The notes under the pieces are model-generated. The model was not told where the DNA came from. It was given only the letters and a program-made list of their open reading frames with translations, and ran no database searches. A stretch of DNA of 64,000 nucleotides, taken from assembly GCF_021347895.1 (NCBI RefSeq), contig NC_067117.1:35532067-35596066 (forward strand), in the 5' to 3' direction. Position 1 is the stretch's first letter. Each line of letters begins with the position of its first letter. Shown one piece after another: positions 46,964-58,560 of the stretch. This stretch comes from Acanthochromis polyacanthus (Eukaryota; Chordata; Actinopteri; Pomacentridae). A program made the position numbers and the translations under genes.

Positions 46964-48719
46964 CATTTAGGTGGGCATCTCACCCTGGCTCTCCAGCTTT
47001 GATGTCATTCATCACTGTATCATTACTGAATCAGAATCTATCAAGTCCAATTTAACATCCTCACTTTCTGGGGCAGTACGTTACAGACAAATCAACGCAA
47101 AGTCAAAGTCGAACAGAATGCCCTTAGATTATCTCCCTCTTCACAAAGAACCACAAAAGAGCCCACATGGTGACGACGAAGTGCACTGGAGATAACCCAG
47201 AGACACCGAACGTCTCTTGCTGTGCAGCCTGTGGGAGCCGACAGCATCGCTCCTCACCTGGTAAAGGGCTCTACAGCCACTCAGATCCCGCCTGAAATGG
47301 CCTGGCCCGATCTATCCTGTCTCAACCCTAATGTCTCATTGGCATTCAGTCACATGCCTGCAGCAAGCGGCGAATGGAAAGCTTGGCACTAGCTCACCGC
47401 TATTAAGATTCTACAAAGCCAGCCGTTCCCCTGCCGCCACAAGCACACAGCGAGTCACACAGCCAAGGAATAATAAAAGAGCTAGGGAAGGGATGAGTGT
47501 AACAGCTGGGCCAGCCAGTCACACAGCCAAGACACAGACAGGAAAAGGATTTTGGTATAAAATTTGAAAGCTCTGCTATTCATAAAGTTTATGAGGGCAG
47601 TAGCTTACTTTGCTGCTCAGACTGCAGTATCAGCTAATGAAAATTATATACTCCAAGTGGCTAAATCACCAGTGTAAACACATAATCGCACTTGCCCCAG
47701 TCACCCCCCTCCACCCCGTTCTCTGGCATCTGCAAAACCATACCGTGACCACTTCATGATGAACCATATTACTGGCAAGCCTCCCATCATGAGCCGCAGT
47801 GATAGCACCCCACCGGCCCATCGCCCCTGCCTGTTTATGTCTGCCTATCAGCATCCCCCCAGAATCCTAAGCTGCTTGCTAATCACCGTTTGAAAGAGCA
47901 GACTAATTCAGATGTCAAGGCCCATTACCTGTGAGCTGTCTGGAGGTGACCTGAGCCGCTATCTTTGCAGTGATAAACAGCAGTTGGAAGATAATGCACA
48001 TCTGGATAATAGGAAGGTGAAAAGTGACACGCTGACCAAGTATGCAATAACTGAAAGCTGAAGGGGTGCATGGAGTATTGCATGTAGCAGCCATAGTTGC
48101 ATAAAGATAACGTCCTTCACGTACTGGGTCAGTCAGCAGCCATACGGCTGCTGTGCCTCTGGTAAAATCAACAAGACCCTCAGACCGTAGAGTGACTCCT
48201 CACCAGCCATCCCCTCCAATCTGCTCCCAGACACTGACAGAGACAATGCTCATCCAGACATATCCAGTCCTTTATGTTGTTTTCTCCCCAATTCAGTTTC
48301 AAATTACAGGATGTGACTGATGTACTCATATGAAAAATTCAGAAAAAAATATCACACAAGGGATAAAATTGTGCATTTTCAGATTGTAGCTTTATCACAT
48401 ATAACGTCTTTTGAGGATTTCCGAGCTCCTGGTATGATTCTATTTTGACGATTACATATGGGTTTTTGTGGGTTATGAAATAACACCACTTTTACTCCAT
48501 TCTTATGATACTACCAGGTACTGGGACTGTCTGACAAGTATGTATGTGGGTACTTATAGACTACAATATCGTCTCCAATGACTCTTGTAACTTGAAATTT
48601 TCTACAATGTAGTAACTGAAATGTGTCTTTGCCACAAAAAAAACAATCATGCATTGTGGTTCTTTCTTAGATTTATCATAGATCTTATGGAAATATGACA
48701 AAATTTGCTAGGTCCAAAT
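46964..48719. other. Intronic sequence, nothing recognised
   Basis: No exon, RNA gene or repeat family recognised. Confidence 0.5.
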
Positions 48720-49545
48720 ATGCATACAGCAATGACAACATTTGGTTAAGTGTCTCTTGCCCATTTTCACCCTAATTAGGTGTTTTTGCTGGTCATCCAC
48801 AAGCTTCTGCAAAGTTTCTGGTGGCATCTTTGACCACTCCTCTCATGATGACTTGTGTCTTCAGCACAATCTACTCCTGAAGGCCTTTAAATGTGATCAC
48901 CAGCAAACTTCAATTGAGACTTTAGATTCTACTTCAACAGGAAGGGCTTCTTTTTTGGATGGCCTTTCATTCCAAAGTGATATTAAACACATTTGACTCT
49001 GGACACTAATATTTGTGTTCCAGCATTTTCTAATTTATTGTAGACCTGATTCATGGTGATTCTTGGCTGACTCTTGGCCATCCTAAAAATGATCTCTTAG
49101 CCCCAGGTGATAGCTTGTGGTTTCTTTCTGATCTTGGCAATGACACAACTGTGCCATGCACTTTATACTTGCATGCAGTTATATACAATTTGCTTTGTGT
49201 GGCTGAGGATGAGTGTATCAGATGGGCCCTATTTAAATTTGCTCAGTGAAGTCAACAGCTGCAGTGAATTGTAATCACTTACAAGAAGGTAATTTGTCAT
49301 GCCACTAAGAACATTTGATTAACACAGCTTTGTACATCACCAAAACTGAAAATTCAAGTGACTGTATGTATATAGTTGTACCAGCAGATTGTCACATTTT
49401 CAGAAGACCTTTAATAAATCAAAGAAACAACCAAAATGCACTAATTGTGGCTTGTGACAAAAACACATCTAAATCATTCCATCCTAGAAAATTAAGACTC
49501 ACAGAAGTCAGTGGACGTCTATGTAAACTTTTTTTTCACAACTGT
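48720..49545 (-). pseudogene. Degraded Tc1-like transposon, second family
   Basis: The minus strand starts CAGTTGTGAAAAAAAAGTTT, a Tc1-type terminus. It later has AAATGCTGGAACACAAATAT followed by a GTGTCCAGAGTCAAATGTGT stretch and AAGAAGCCCTTCCTGTTGAA. These match, with decay, the transposase region between the DNA-binding and catalytic domains of Tc1-like elements common in salmonids and other fish. The catalytic domain is deleted. The right terminus (near 48720) is not clear. A TA microsatellite directly abuts the left terminus. Confidence 0.65.
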
Positions 49546-49552
49546 ATTTATA

Positions 49553-49570
49553 AATATATATACACATATA

Positions 49571-49658
<88 letters not shown>

Positions 49659-49695
49659 TATATACATATATATATACATACATACATACATACAC
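49553..49695 (+). repeat. (TA)n / (CATA)n microsatellite
   Basis: An AT-only and CATA-containing tract of about 140 bp. Open frames of alternating Tyr-Ile here are artefacts. Confidence 0.97.
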
Positions 49696-52600
49696 AGAGC
49701 AATGATACATTTCTATTGCATATAGAAAATAAGGCTCACGGCCAAAGTAATGGGCCGATAGCAGAGAAGACTATTCTCCACAAAGCAGGCAGAAGGAACA
49801 GTGGGTAATGAGGGCAAATAGGATGCAGGTCAAAGCAAAAATAACCATTTTCAGTGCCCATTACTCTTTGGCTACTTGGTCGGCAGTGAAACTCAACGCC
49901 AATTACAAATTTGTCACCATTAGAGCACAGCATACAACAAACACGTAGCAAAATATTTTATAACCTGCTAATAAATACATGTTTATGGGGCCAGGATTAG
50001 ATTTAGTCATTATATCACAGTGTGAGCGCTAACAGGCATTTAAAACGACAACGGAGTCTTTAATTGGAACAGGGACTCAAGGCACAGAGGAAGCGAAATC
50101 CCCCAGAACCTCCCACTGATAAAAAATATCCCAGAGGAAATTGTACATACTGTAAACACCCAAATGCTATTTGTATGCTCTATGGCTTTATGGCCATTGC
50201 TATTGTAAGATACTGTAGACAATGCAATTAGAGAGACAATCCTCTAATGTTGAAGATGTAACTTTCCATAATGGGCCCTTCCCATTTGGCATAGATATGA
50301 GCTGGAGAGATAATGCTCTTTGCTTGCACTTGTACGACCCCTTTTCTCCTCAGCACCCCCTCTCTCTCCCACACATTCAGTGCTCATTAAACCCTGCCAC
50401 TTTGACCCATGTCCATCTCTCTCTGCTCTCTTGGGGTTTATTATGGTCATATATAATACCAAGTTCTGACCAAAGTGTATGAAAAATGTATGATGTCACA
50501 CCAAAAAAAGGTTCACAATGATTCCTCCAGTTTGTCCTCACATTATTGTAGCATTTCCACATTTTTCTTCTTTCAATATATAGTTAAAACAAACCTTTCT
50601 GTAACTGGCCAGGACAAATGACATGAAGGAATTCCATCGACTTCATTAAAAACAAACAGCTACAGAGGAAAGAAAGAAGAAACAACATTAATGCTATGTT
50701 TCACCTTGTTTTGCCTTTTAGCTGAATGTAGCAGTGTAAAAGTGGCATGACTGTAAATACATAATTACAACTTCCCTATGTTCTATAGAGATATAGTCGT
50801 ATAGTGGTTTGTTACTGTGTGCTGAAACCAGTGAAAAGTCCCAGTTTACCAGCCGTTCTACACACCTCCCCATCCCTCATACAAGCCGAGCCACATAGAT
50901 TTCTGCACATTCTGTACATTTCACATCATTCACAAGGCAATCATCACGAAACACTCTTCATCATCGATCTCAAACTCACAGTTTCAAATCGAAACCATCT
51001 CATCAAGCGTGCAGCTGAGATTGTTGCAGGTGCGAGTGGAGTGTGTGACAAGCGCAGTGCCAATTTGATTAAAGTGGAAGTAATGAAAGTGGGCTGGGGA
51101 CGAGGAGTCATGCTATGCTTTTCCACTGTAGCCTACTGCTTTACTCTAATACTACCAGTTATCACGCCCGTACACATGCACATCAGTGGAGTATCCAGCT
51201 CTAGTATAAATGAATTATTGAGGACTCGGAGTAGGGGTGGGAGCAACCTTACGCTCGTTTGTTTTGCAGTCGCATTACGCTTCCTCCCATCTTCCCCCGC
51301 CAGCTTTCCCCTCCTCCACCCCACCAACTAGGATACTATGGGATGTTGGCAGCTCTGCTTTGTAGGAACATTACGGGGAAAATGGTGCAACAGTACACTA
51401 ATAGAATTGTGATAGATTACTTTGCCAAAAACAAAACTAAGAGTTGTTTCTGACACAGAGCAACACATCTGACAAATGTATTTATTACTGGAAGCAACAA
51501 TTTATATCCCATCAAGCATTTTCTATCTTGCAAAAACTCTGAAAAGCTGAAACCACATGGGGAAAGTAAAAACTAGAAAGCAAAAGCAAACACTGTACAG
51601 TTCACATAAAAAGAAACCTGAGTTCTACTTTAATCCTAAATTGACTTCTTTGCCTTTGTTAATCATTTTATGTGGGAAATCCCATTGCGACCAGCAAAAT
51701 GTAATCAATTTCTTTACCCTATCTGGCTGACAGATTTCCTGGGTCCTCAGGTAATTTGTTTTAGATAGCAAGAAGGCAGGTATGTCTTTTGGAGAAAAAA
51801 AATAGCAAATCTTCAAGATTTCTATTCGGTTTGTAGATGTATATCAGTTTGTGTGTGTGTTTGAGATAAAGGTTAGGCAAGTAGTGGTTCTGGTTAGGCT
51901 TAGGGTGAGTCTCCGTGAAATTAACCTAAGTCAACGCAATGTCCTCTGAAGTTAAGGAAACATCCGTGTGTGGATGTGTGTGAATGTGTGAGGTACGACA
52001 GTAGCACTTCACTACAAGCCTGACAGCTGCCTCAGGCACATATGGGAGATGCTTGATGACAGTCACAGAGGACAAACAAGCTGTACATCAACAAAATACT
52101 TTGTAGGATGATATAGTGAGAGGCCAAACAGGTAGGAAAAAATATTTTTAAAAACCCTCCAAATACTGGAAATGAACAGGAAAGGGGGGGGGGGATACCT
52201 TCCCTCCTACTGAGGCAGACGATAGACTTTAAGGCAGTTTAATACAAATATGAATAAAGTCTGCAGTGTCGTACACCTGTACTATGCATCATCACTAGGT
52301 TTAAAACATTTTAACTGAAGATTCCAATTACCCTCACAGCACAATAGCTTTCATATTAAAAGTGAACATGGAGCAGAAAGAGAAATGGAAGTTAGACGTT
52401 AATGAGGCAAGGTTAAAAGGTTGACAGTATCTGGTGACGGAACAACACTTCTGCTAATTGTTATAACCGGGTGCTGTGGCAGCCGTCTTGTATTGTACCG
52501 TTTGACAGTCTTTCAAGTGTTCCTGTGCAGCACCTAGTGGTGTTAACAAAACAGCAGGGCTTGTGATAAAGTGTTTGCCGCTGTGCTTCTCATCACACTG

Positions 52601-55600
52601 ATGGAGGTTAAGTATTACAACCTAGCACCTGCCTGGAGTAAACTTTAAAGCAGTCGTTTCCAGATATTTTTTTTCTTGAATGCCACCAAGCTACCATTAA
52701 TTGAGCTTGAGAACCTCTTCATTGAAACCATCTGTCAGGTTTCAAATGCGTTCTTTGAAAAGGATGTCATTTAACTCTATTAGAAGTTTTAAAAAAAGGT
52801 TTAATTTTACAATATTTAAAACCATTTATTAATTTTTTATTAATCTACTTGACCAGGGACTATGAAATATCTCAAAAAGAATGCAATACATTGGCATGAA
52901 ATGTTAAAGAAATGCCTTACAATATAAATCTTACTGGCTTCTGCAATTTATTTACTTTACCGTTATTTTAAAGAGGTACAAGGTGAATTGGTGTTGGAAT
53001 AAACAATCATGCTCCCCTCTGGATACAAAATAACAACTGATTCCTTAGGTTTTACTCTAGACGATGCTTTAACTATTAAACCTCTCTGCTTACTTGCCAA
53101 TTACTAGGAGGTGTGTCTCACAGCTGGTAGTGCAGTAGTCATAAAAAAAATAAAACATGCTACAGACGAGTACATTTGTGTGTTTATTTTCTTCCCGAAA
53201 GCTTTATAAATTTAGATTCCTATTTTTCATGCTACTCCCTCACATTATCTGTTGTCTTCTAGTAAGTGCAGAAATATTCCTTGGGGAACACACACCTTTG
53301 ACTGGAAATTACTGCTTTAAAAGGACCATACTATTAGTGAACAGATCCATCTCCATGGCAGCTTAACAGCATCAACCACTAATGAAGACAGATGAAAGCT
53401 CTAAAAAAAATGTGTAAGTGGACCTTGAGCTAGAATTGTTTTGTCCAGTAATACCTACATTTTTACCCTTTCCTCTGAAAATAAGAAAAAACTCTATAAT
53501 TGTTCCCAAATAAAACACTGTTTTAGCTTTAAGGAATTCTGTTCCCCGATAGCAAATCATTTCAGAACAGGATGAAAATGGAAGATAAAACCTACTTGAG
53601 GTAACTAGTCAATGAGAGTGTGCATCACGGCTGCTTTTCTCATCAAGGCTCTGTTGCCATTGTGTGGAAAGTGCAGCTGTGAATGGAAAATCTATCTGCT
53701 GTTACCTCACAATGAGTAGCCTGGGATATATTACCGGAAATGTGATTTTGCACATTGCTGTTAAAAGAACCAGAAACAGTGTAAACCTTGAAGGTAGCAA
53801 AAAATTTTAGCAATCTAAAGCACTATAGCTTGCTTAGAAAACAGTCAATAGTAACAAAGTACACACATTTACATTTAATGGGCTGAAACATGCAAAAACG
53901 CTAGTGAAGTCCTTTAGGCTCATCCACAAAATCATAGCTGAGCTGTGGTGTTTCAGTAAATACAGTTGCAGTATACTGGCTGATGCAATATTCTGCTTAT
54001 ATTTCATTTTTAGAGTCTAGTAGAGTTTTGCCAAGTTTCCTCTTCTATATTCTGTGTTACCTACATTTTAAATTATTAAGGAGACCAGTGAGAATTCACC
54101 ACCACCTACAGTTTATTGTGTACGCAATGTAATCATTTCTTCATTCAGCCTTTTTCTATCCAGCTGGCACCAATGAGATTAAGAATATTTATTTCCAAGA
54201 GACAAGTGGCCTAGAAAACAGTATCAAGACAGTCAAACACCACATACCAATACATGCAGAGTAAGCAACAGTACCATTAAAACCACAGAGAAATTCAAAA
54301 GTAGCTACATAAGCAGAGTCAATAATCCAGCAGCACATCAGCAGGATCAGTGCGCAAGCCGAAGCAGATCTTAGAAAAACAAAACATAAGTGATGTCTTA
54401 CTGAATCTGCATTAATTTTTTTAAACATTCATAATCAGTTTAAACTCACTGACAAAACAGCTCAGTCAGCTTTAAATGACTCTGTTTGAGCTATGTACGC
54501 GATGGCTCTACTGCTTCATTCAGCTGACTGTCAGAAACATCTCTGTGGAGAGAACAGATGTCTCCAGTTATTTGACCAGTCTCTATGGGCTGCTCTATTC
54601 CCACTCTCACACTTTAAATCCCCCCACCCTTTCTTTTCCCTTTAGCAGCCGACTGCAAATCTCTTCGTCGCGACAAAGCATCGCCTGTCAAAAGGATGAT
54701 TCCACTGAGAGGCACTTTCTGATATGAGAGGTGCATTAATGTGATTAACCCACACTCACTATTGCTGTTTGATACAGGGGCTTAGGGGCTCATGTCACTC
54801 TGTATTCTTCTCTATTGGCATGATCAGCAGGTAATGGGAAATATGCTGCTTTGTGAGCAGAAGCTAAATCAAACTATGATCATGAGCGAGGCATCAGACT
54901 GTTATCAACTGCAGAATTACCGGAGCTTCATACAAACTTAATTATGGAATTTTACTTCCAAATTGAAAGACAATTAAGAACAAAATTACACTTTGAAACT
55001 TAGTAGCTTTCGGGAACAGATGAATCACACCAATCTGCAGACTTAATATGTTCTCATTATAATAGCAACAATTACCAAATATTAAAATCAATAAAGATAA
55101 AATGGCTATCATCTTCCAGTCAAAATACTGTTATTCGCATACCAGAGGTGTAGGAGTATTTCACTTAATTACCTTTTTTTTTTAAATATATCTGCAATCT
55201 GTTAATTACAGTTAGATTTCATTACTACATTTAACCTCATTACAGAAAATCCAAGTGCCTGACTTAGACACGAAGAAGTTGAGTGCATCAGTATTAAAAA
55301 GAGGGCTTGTTTACATGCGTTTCATATATTCACACAGCTAATATTAGTCCTCTGAAAGACAAAAGAGGGCTTGTTGCACACGCTTCACTGTGTGCTGCAA
55401 TGTGGAATTATTCATTTGATGTCAGAGTCATCATCCATTCAGCTGAATATAAATGGCTACAGGTTGAACGTACGGTTTTGATTGCAGTACGATTGAAGCT
55501 GAAAATGTATAGGAGGCACAGCAGAAAATAACTGTGCAGCGGAAAAGGAATTCTGAGATGCCATTCATGAAGCTTTTCATCAGGCATCTTTTCCGTACCT

Positions 55601-57521
55601 TACCTGAGGGTGCCAGCAGAAATAGATCTCTGCACTGAGCGCAGAGCTTTTAATGGAGGCATCACCAAGCTTAATCAAAGATACCAGGGAAATGGGCACA
55701 TCTACCTCATGGAATATTGTGAAGTCCTGGCATAGGCTTAGTATGAACTTCTTCATTTCAGTGGAATGTGTGAGCATGCATGTATGTGAGAGAAGCTTCT
55801 TGGTAGCCCCTAGAGATTATATGATGCACCAGAAGAAGCTATAGAAAGCTAAGTGAGATGCTGCGCAAGTCTTTCAGCTCACATTTCTCTTTGATCAATG
55901 GCTCAGACAGATAATAGACTCCTTAGAGACTTGTGTCCTACCACTCTATGCTTGCCTCAAATCCAAATTTCTGTCTTTAGGTCTGTGCACTGCACACTCT
56001 CCATCTTCCCTCCTGATTCCACCCCAGCTGTCAGCAGCAGTATGGGAAGTCCACCAGCTCCACAGTGTAAGACAGGCAGAGCAAAAGAGGATATTGGGAA
56101 GAGTACAGTGAAACATCTGGTGGACCCAGGAACTCTGTTCGTTGCTGGTGGCCGCCATCATGTCATAGCAGCTTTCTGGGCTTCCTTGTTGCAGCTGATC
56201 TTCCAGGCCCACCGCCTCCATCAGAGTGGAGAAAATCCACTCGCTAACTCAATTATGTAAGAGGTGTGAATTAAACATGAGGCTACCACACAGGAATGTA
56301 TACACACAGCGCAGATGTGCACACATGCACAATACATAATCATACAACAATCCCATTTGTATACTGACACCGGGGAGACTTTATGAGGTCTCTTTTTTTT
56401 TTTTTACCAAAACACTGAGGAACAAGTGACTGAATGAGAGTATAGACATCTAGGTCAGACTGGTAGGCATGACAGTGAAGAAAGATGTGAAGAAGAATTT
56501 TGCCATATTTGCCACCTATTACTTCCCTATGAGCTTTAAAGAGCACAAACAGCCTTGTGTGGGAGTCAAGCCTGGAGCCAAAGGCAGAGCCGATTTTCTC
56601 CCCATCTCTCTCTATGTCTCTCTCCCTATGCTTCTTTCTCTCTCCCTCCGTTTCTTTGTATCTCTCTCCCTGCCTTGCTCTCTCATTCCTCTGTGCCCTT
56701 TATTAATCATCCTTGGTTAGTGGGGCAGAGAGCATGATGTTAGGAGCTCTGGGGAGTGCAGAGCCAAGAAATACACACACACACACACACACACCTCTAT
56801 GTGCATGCACACTAATAGGTTGTAGACTCATGAATCTACTTTTTTCTCCAATCTCTTGTTTGCTTATAAAAGATATAAAAAAAACATTAATTATTAATTT
56901 AAAAAACACACTGTAGGAAGCTCCTCACATGTACACAGGCTCACTAAAAGTACGCATGTGCACACATACAGCTGATCTTCAGGGATTCTGGCCTGAGGTG
57001 CTGGGACTCAGCTGCTGCTGCTGCTGATGTAACCTTTTTGAACAGTTTCCGTTGTTGTTGAGACATTCCAGCTCCGGCATACAGTCAAACTAAGGCCATC
57101 TCCCTCTCACATAAAGACACAAAACTGCCCCACCAGTGCCACTAAAAATCCATCACTTCTGGGGCCCATAGGGTGGGTCAGAGGCAGCACCAAGTCATCA
57201 CAGCTAATAAAACCTAGAGCCAGCATCCTTAAAGAGCTGATGTGGGATGATGGGACAATGGAATACAGCGCAGCTCACCATCCCAGCTACAGTAGCCAAT
57301 GGACTGCACAGTAGCCTGAATAATGGGGGGATGTAATTAGGGCCTATTTCTATGCATGTAAGTGCACTTAGCTAAGAAGGCTCCAACTGGGCTACGTGCC
57401 ATTATTACCATTATCACTATTCGATCTCCCTGAGAAAGTGGCGAGAAAATTGGCCAATTAGTTGTTATGGAACGGTAGGAGGTTTAAAGCGGAAGTCTGG
57501 GTTCTCCTTTAGGACGCGCGG
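49696..57521. other. Intronic sequence, nothing firm recognised
   Basis: No exon, RNA gene or transposable element was recognised with confidence. The longest open frame in the window (50804-51331, plus, 175 codons) lies here but resembles nothing I know. 51845-51985 is a degraded (GT)n-associated unit. A G9 run is at about 52185-52193, a short (AC)n run at about 56772-56792, and (CTG)5 at 57011-57025. Confidence 0.45.
51845..51985 (+). repeat. Degraded (GT)n-associated unit
   Basis: GTTTGTGTGTGTGTTTGAGA opens the unit. GGTTAGGCTTAGGGTGAGTC and CGCAATGTCCTCTGAAGTTA follow in the same order as at 32.1 and 46.1 kb, ending in GGAAACATCCGTGTGTGG. Confidence 0.65.
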
Positions 57522-57828
57522 ATGGGTGGGGTGGTGTATGTAAACTCACTTCAGTCACTTTTTTTTATCCTATTTGAGGTGATTTTAATTCATATAGCTA
57601 CCACAATGAAAGACAAATCTGCAGAATCATTTTCGGAGTATGAACTTGTGGTGACTGTGTTGTGCTGCCTGATGGTAACAAGTGCCTCTGCTGAGCTCTA
57701 CATTATTTGGTGGAGGTAACCGTGAAGCGGTTGTGTTTACGAGATGCCACATATCAAAATGCTCATCTTACAAACACAGCTCAGGTGTCACGGCAGCAGC
57801 AGTAGCGATGGGAACAGAAAGCCTGAGG

Positions 57829-57837
57829 ACGCACCTG
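57829..57837 (-). other. magi3: Splice donor of magi3 exon 1
   Basis: On the minus strand the sequence reads CAG|GTGCGT. The exon ends at 57835 and the GT donor is 57834-57833. It splits the glycine codon of the VKPG sequence after its first base (phase 1). This is where similarity to MAGI proteins stops. Confidence 0.85.
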
Positions 57838-58141
57838 GTTTGACGGTCTTCAAGCGAATCGGCTCCCGAAAGTGGCGGATGACAGCCAGAGTGTCACGGT
57901 TTGTAAGTCCACTGACCGGCGTCCCGTTCACCTCCAGCAGCACGTCCCCGTAGTAGGGCAGCTTCCCGACGTGACACACCAGCACGTCCAGTTTCATCTG
58001 ACCCAGGTAGGGGAACTGTCCCAGCTCTGCTCCTCCCAGGACCTCCACCACGGAGCCGAAGTCCCCCAGGTTTCCCCATGACACGGCGCACTCCACCACT
58101 TTACTGGACCAGTGTTTCTTCTTCTTCAGTGTCCTGGACAT
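57835..58141 (-). CDS. magi3: magi3 first coding exon: N-terminus and first PDZ domain
   Basis: This exon encodes 102 codons plus one base of the scaffold protein MAGI3 (membrane-associated guanylate kinase, WW and PDZ domain protein 3). In vertebrates MAGI3 works at tight junctions and the submembrane cortex, where its PDZ and WW domains gather receptors and PTEN. The start ATG has A at -3. The N-terminus [11 protein letters not shown] is typical of the MAGI family, and residues about 17-101 match its first PDZ domain. [12 protein letters not shown] lies near residues 36-47 and [16 protein letters not shown] near 65-80. The stretch after NGTPVSG matches mammalian MAGI3 as I remember it better than MAGI1 or MAGI2. 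Translation stays open past 57835, but CAG|GTGCGT there is a good splice donor and the downstream residues no longer resemble MAGI, so the exon ends in phase 1. The guanylate kinase-like, WW and later PDZ exons are not in the window. The sequence does not show whether this is the a or b teleost paralogue. Confidence 0.93.
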
Positions 58142-58560
58142 GGTTGCCCCCTCTTTTTCAAATAACTAACGATCTAACTGGTAGGAGTCGCCCCGGTTTG
58201 CTGTTGTTAAATAAGCGCGAAGTGACGCGGCCTAATAAACCCTCCTGAGTTATTCTCCCGACCCGCTGGGAATTTCATCTTCTTGACATTTACGAGGCTG
58301 ATTTTCACCCGTGGATGTGCCGCCGAGCTCTGTCTTCCCACGGGTTTATGCTCCGGTGTGCGCACAGTTGCCTTGGTTGCAATATATTCCAAGCGCTTCT
58401 TGTGCGTAAAACAGGAGAGTTGATAGCGGCGAGATGGTGGGGGAAAAAAGAGGAGACAATCAAGGTTTTATGCTCTCCATCGGCACTCTGGAGCTATATC
58501 CGCGCTCTGCTTCGTCTCTGAAGGAGCCTCCTGATGCAAGTAGTCAAAACTAAACTGTAA
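58142..58560 (-). promoter_or_regulatory. magi3: Probable magi3 promoter and 5'UTR, CpG-rich
   Basis: This stretch directly precedes the magi3 start codon on the minus strand. It is visibly richer in G+C and CpG than the surrounding DNA, with several CpGs at 58190-58235 and 58300-58500, as expected for a CpG-island promoter of a widely expressed scaffold gene. A TATA-like TTATTTAA lies on the minus strand at about 58206-58213, roughly 65 bases before the ATG. Whether it is used is unknown. The transcription start cannot be fixed from sequence alone. Confidence 0.6.

Larger units (their letters stand above)
1..57834 (-). other. magi3: magi3 intron 1 (partial), repeat-rich
   Basis: From the exon-1 donor to the left edge I see no second magi3 exon; it would continue the first PDZ domain and lead into the guanylate kinase-like region. 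I also see no convincing exon of another gene. The mammalian gene is also known for a very long first intron. The intron label is therefore inference from the absence of other exons; a small nested gene or non-coding RNA cannot be excluded. The transposable elements listed separately lie inside it. Confidence 0.75.

Noticed and set aside
49315..49725. 136-codon frame of alternating Tyr-Ile
   Set aside because: Most of it is the (TA)n/(CATA)n microsatellite, and the N-terminal part overlaps a Tc1-like remnant on the other strand.
55898..56260. 120-codon plus-strand frame and its 91-codon antisense partner
   Set aside because: Neither resembles a known protein, neither shows convincing splice sites, and length alone is compatible with chance.
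57788..57834. Extension of the magi3 frame past the donor
   Set aside because: The extra residues ([14 protein letters not shown]) are unlike MAGI proteins and begin exactly at a consensus GTGCGT donor.
57872..58081. Plus-strand 69-codon frame opposite magi3 exon 1
   Set aside because: It is the antisense shadow of a GC-rich coding exon.
58207..58392. Minus-strand 61-codon frame upstream of the magi3 ATG as an uORF or alternative start
   Set aside because: It is out of the recognised coding context, has no MAGI similarity, and lies in the CpG-rich promoter where chance frames are common.
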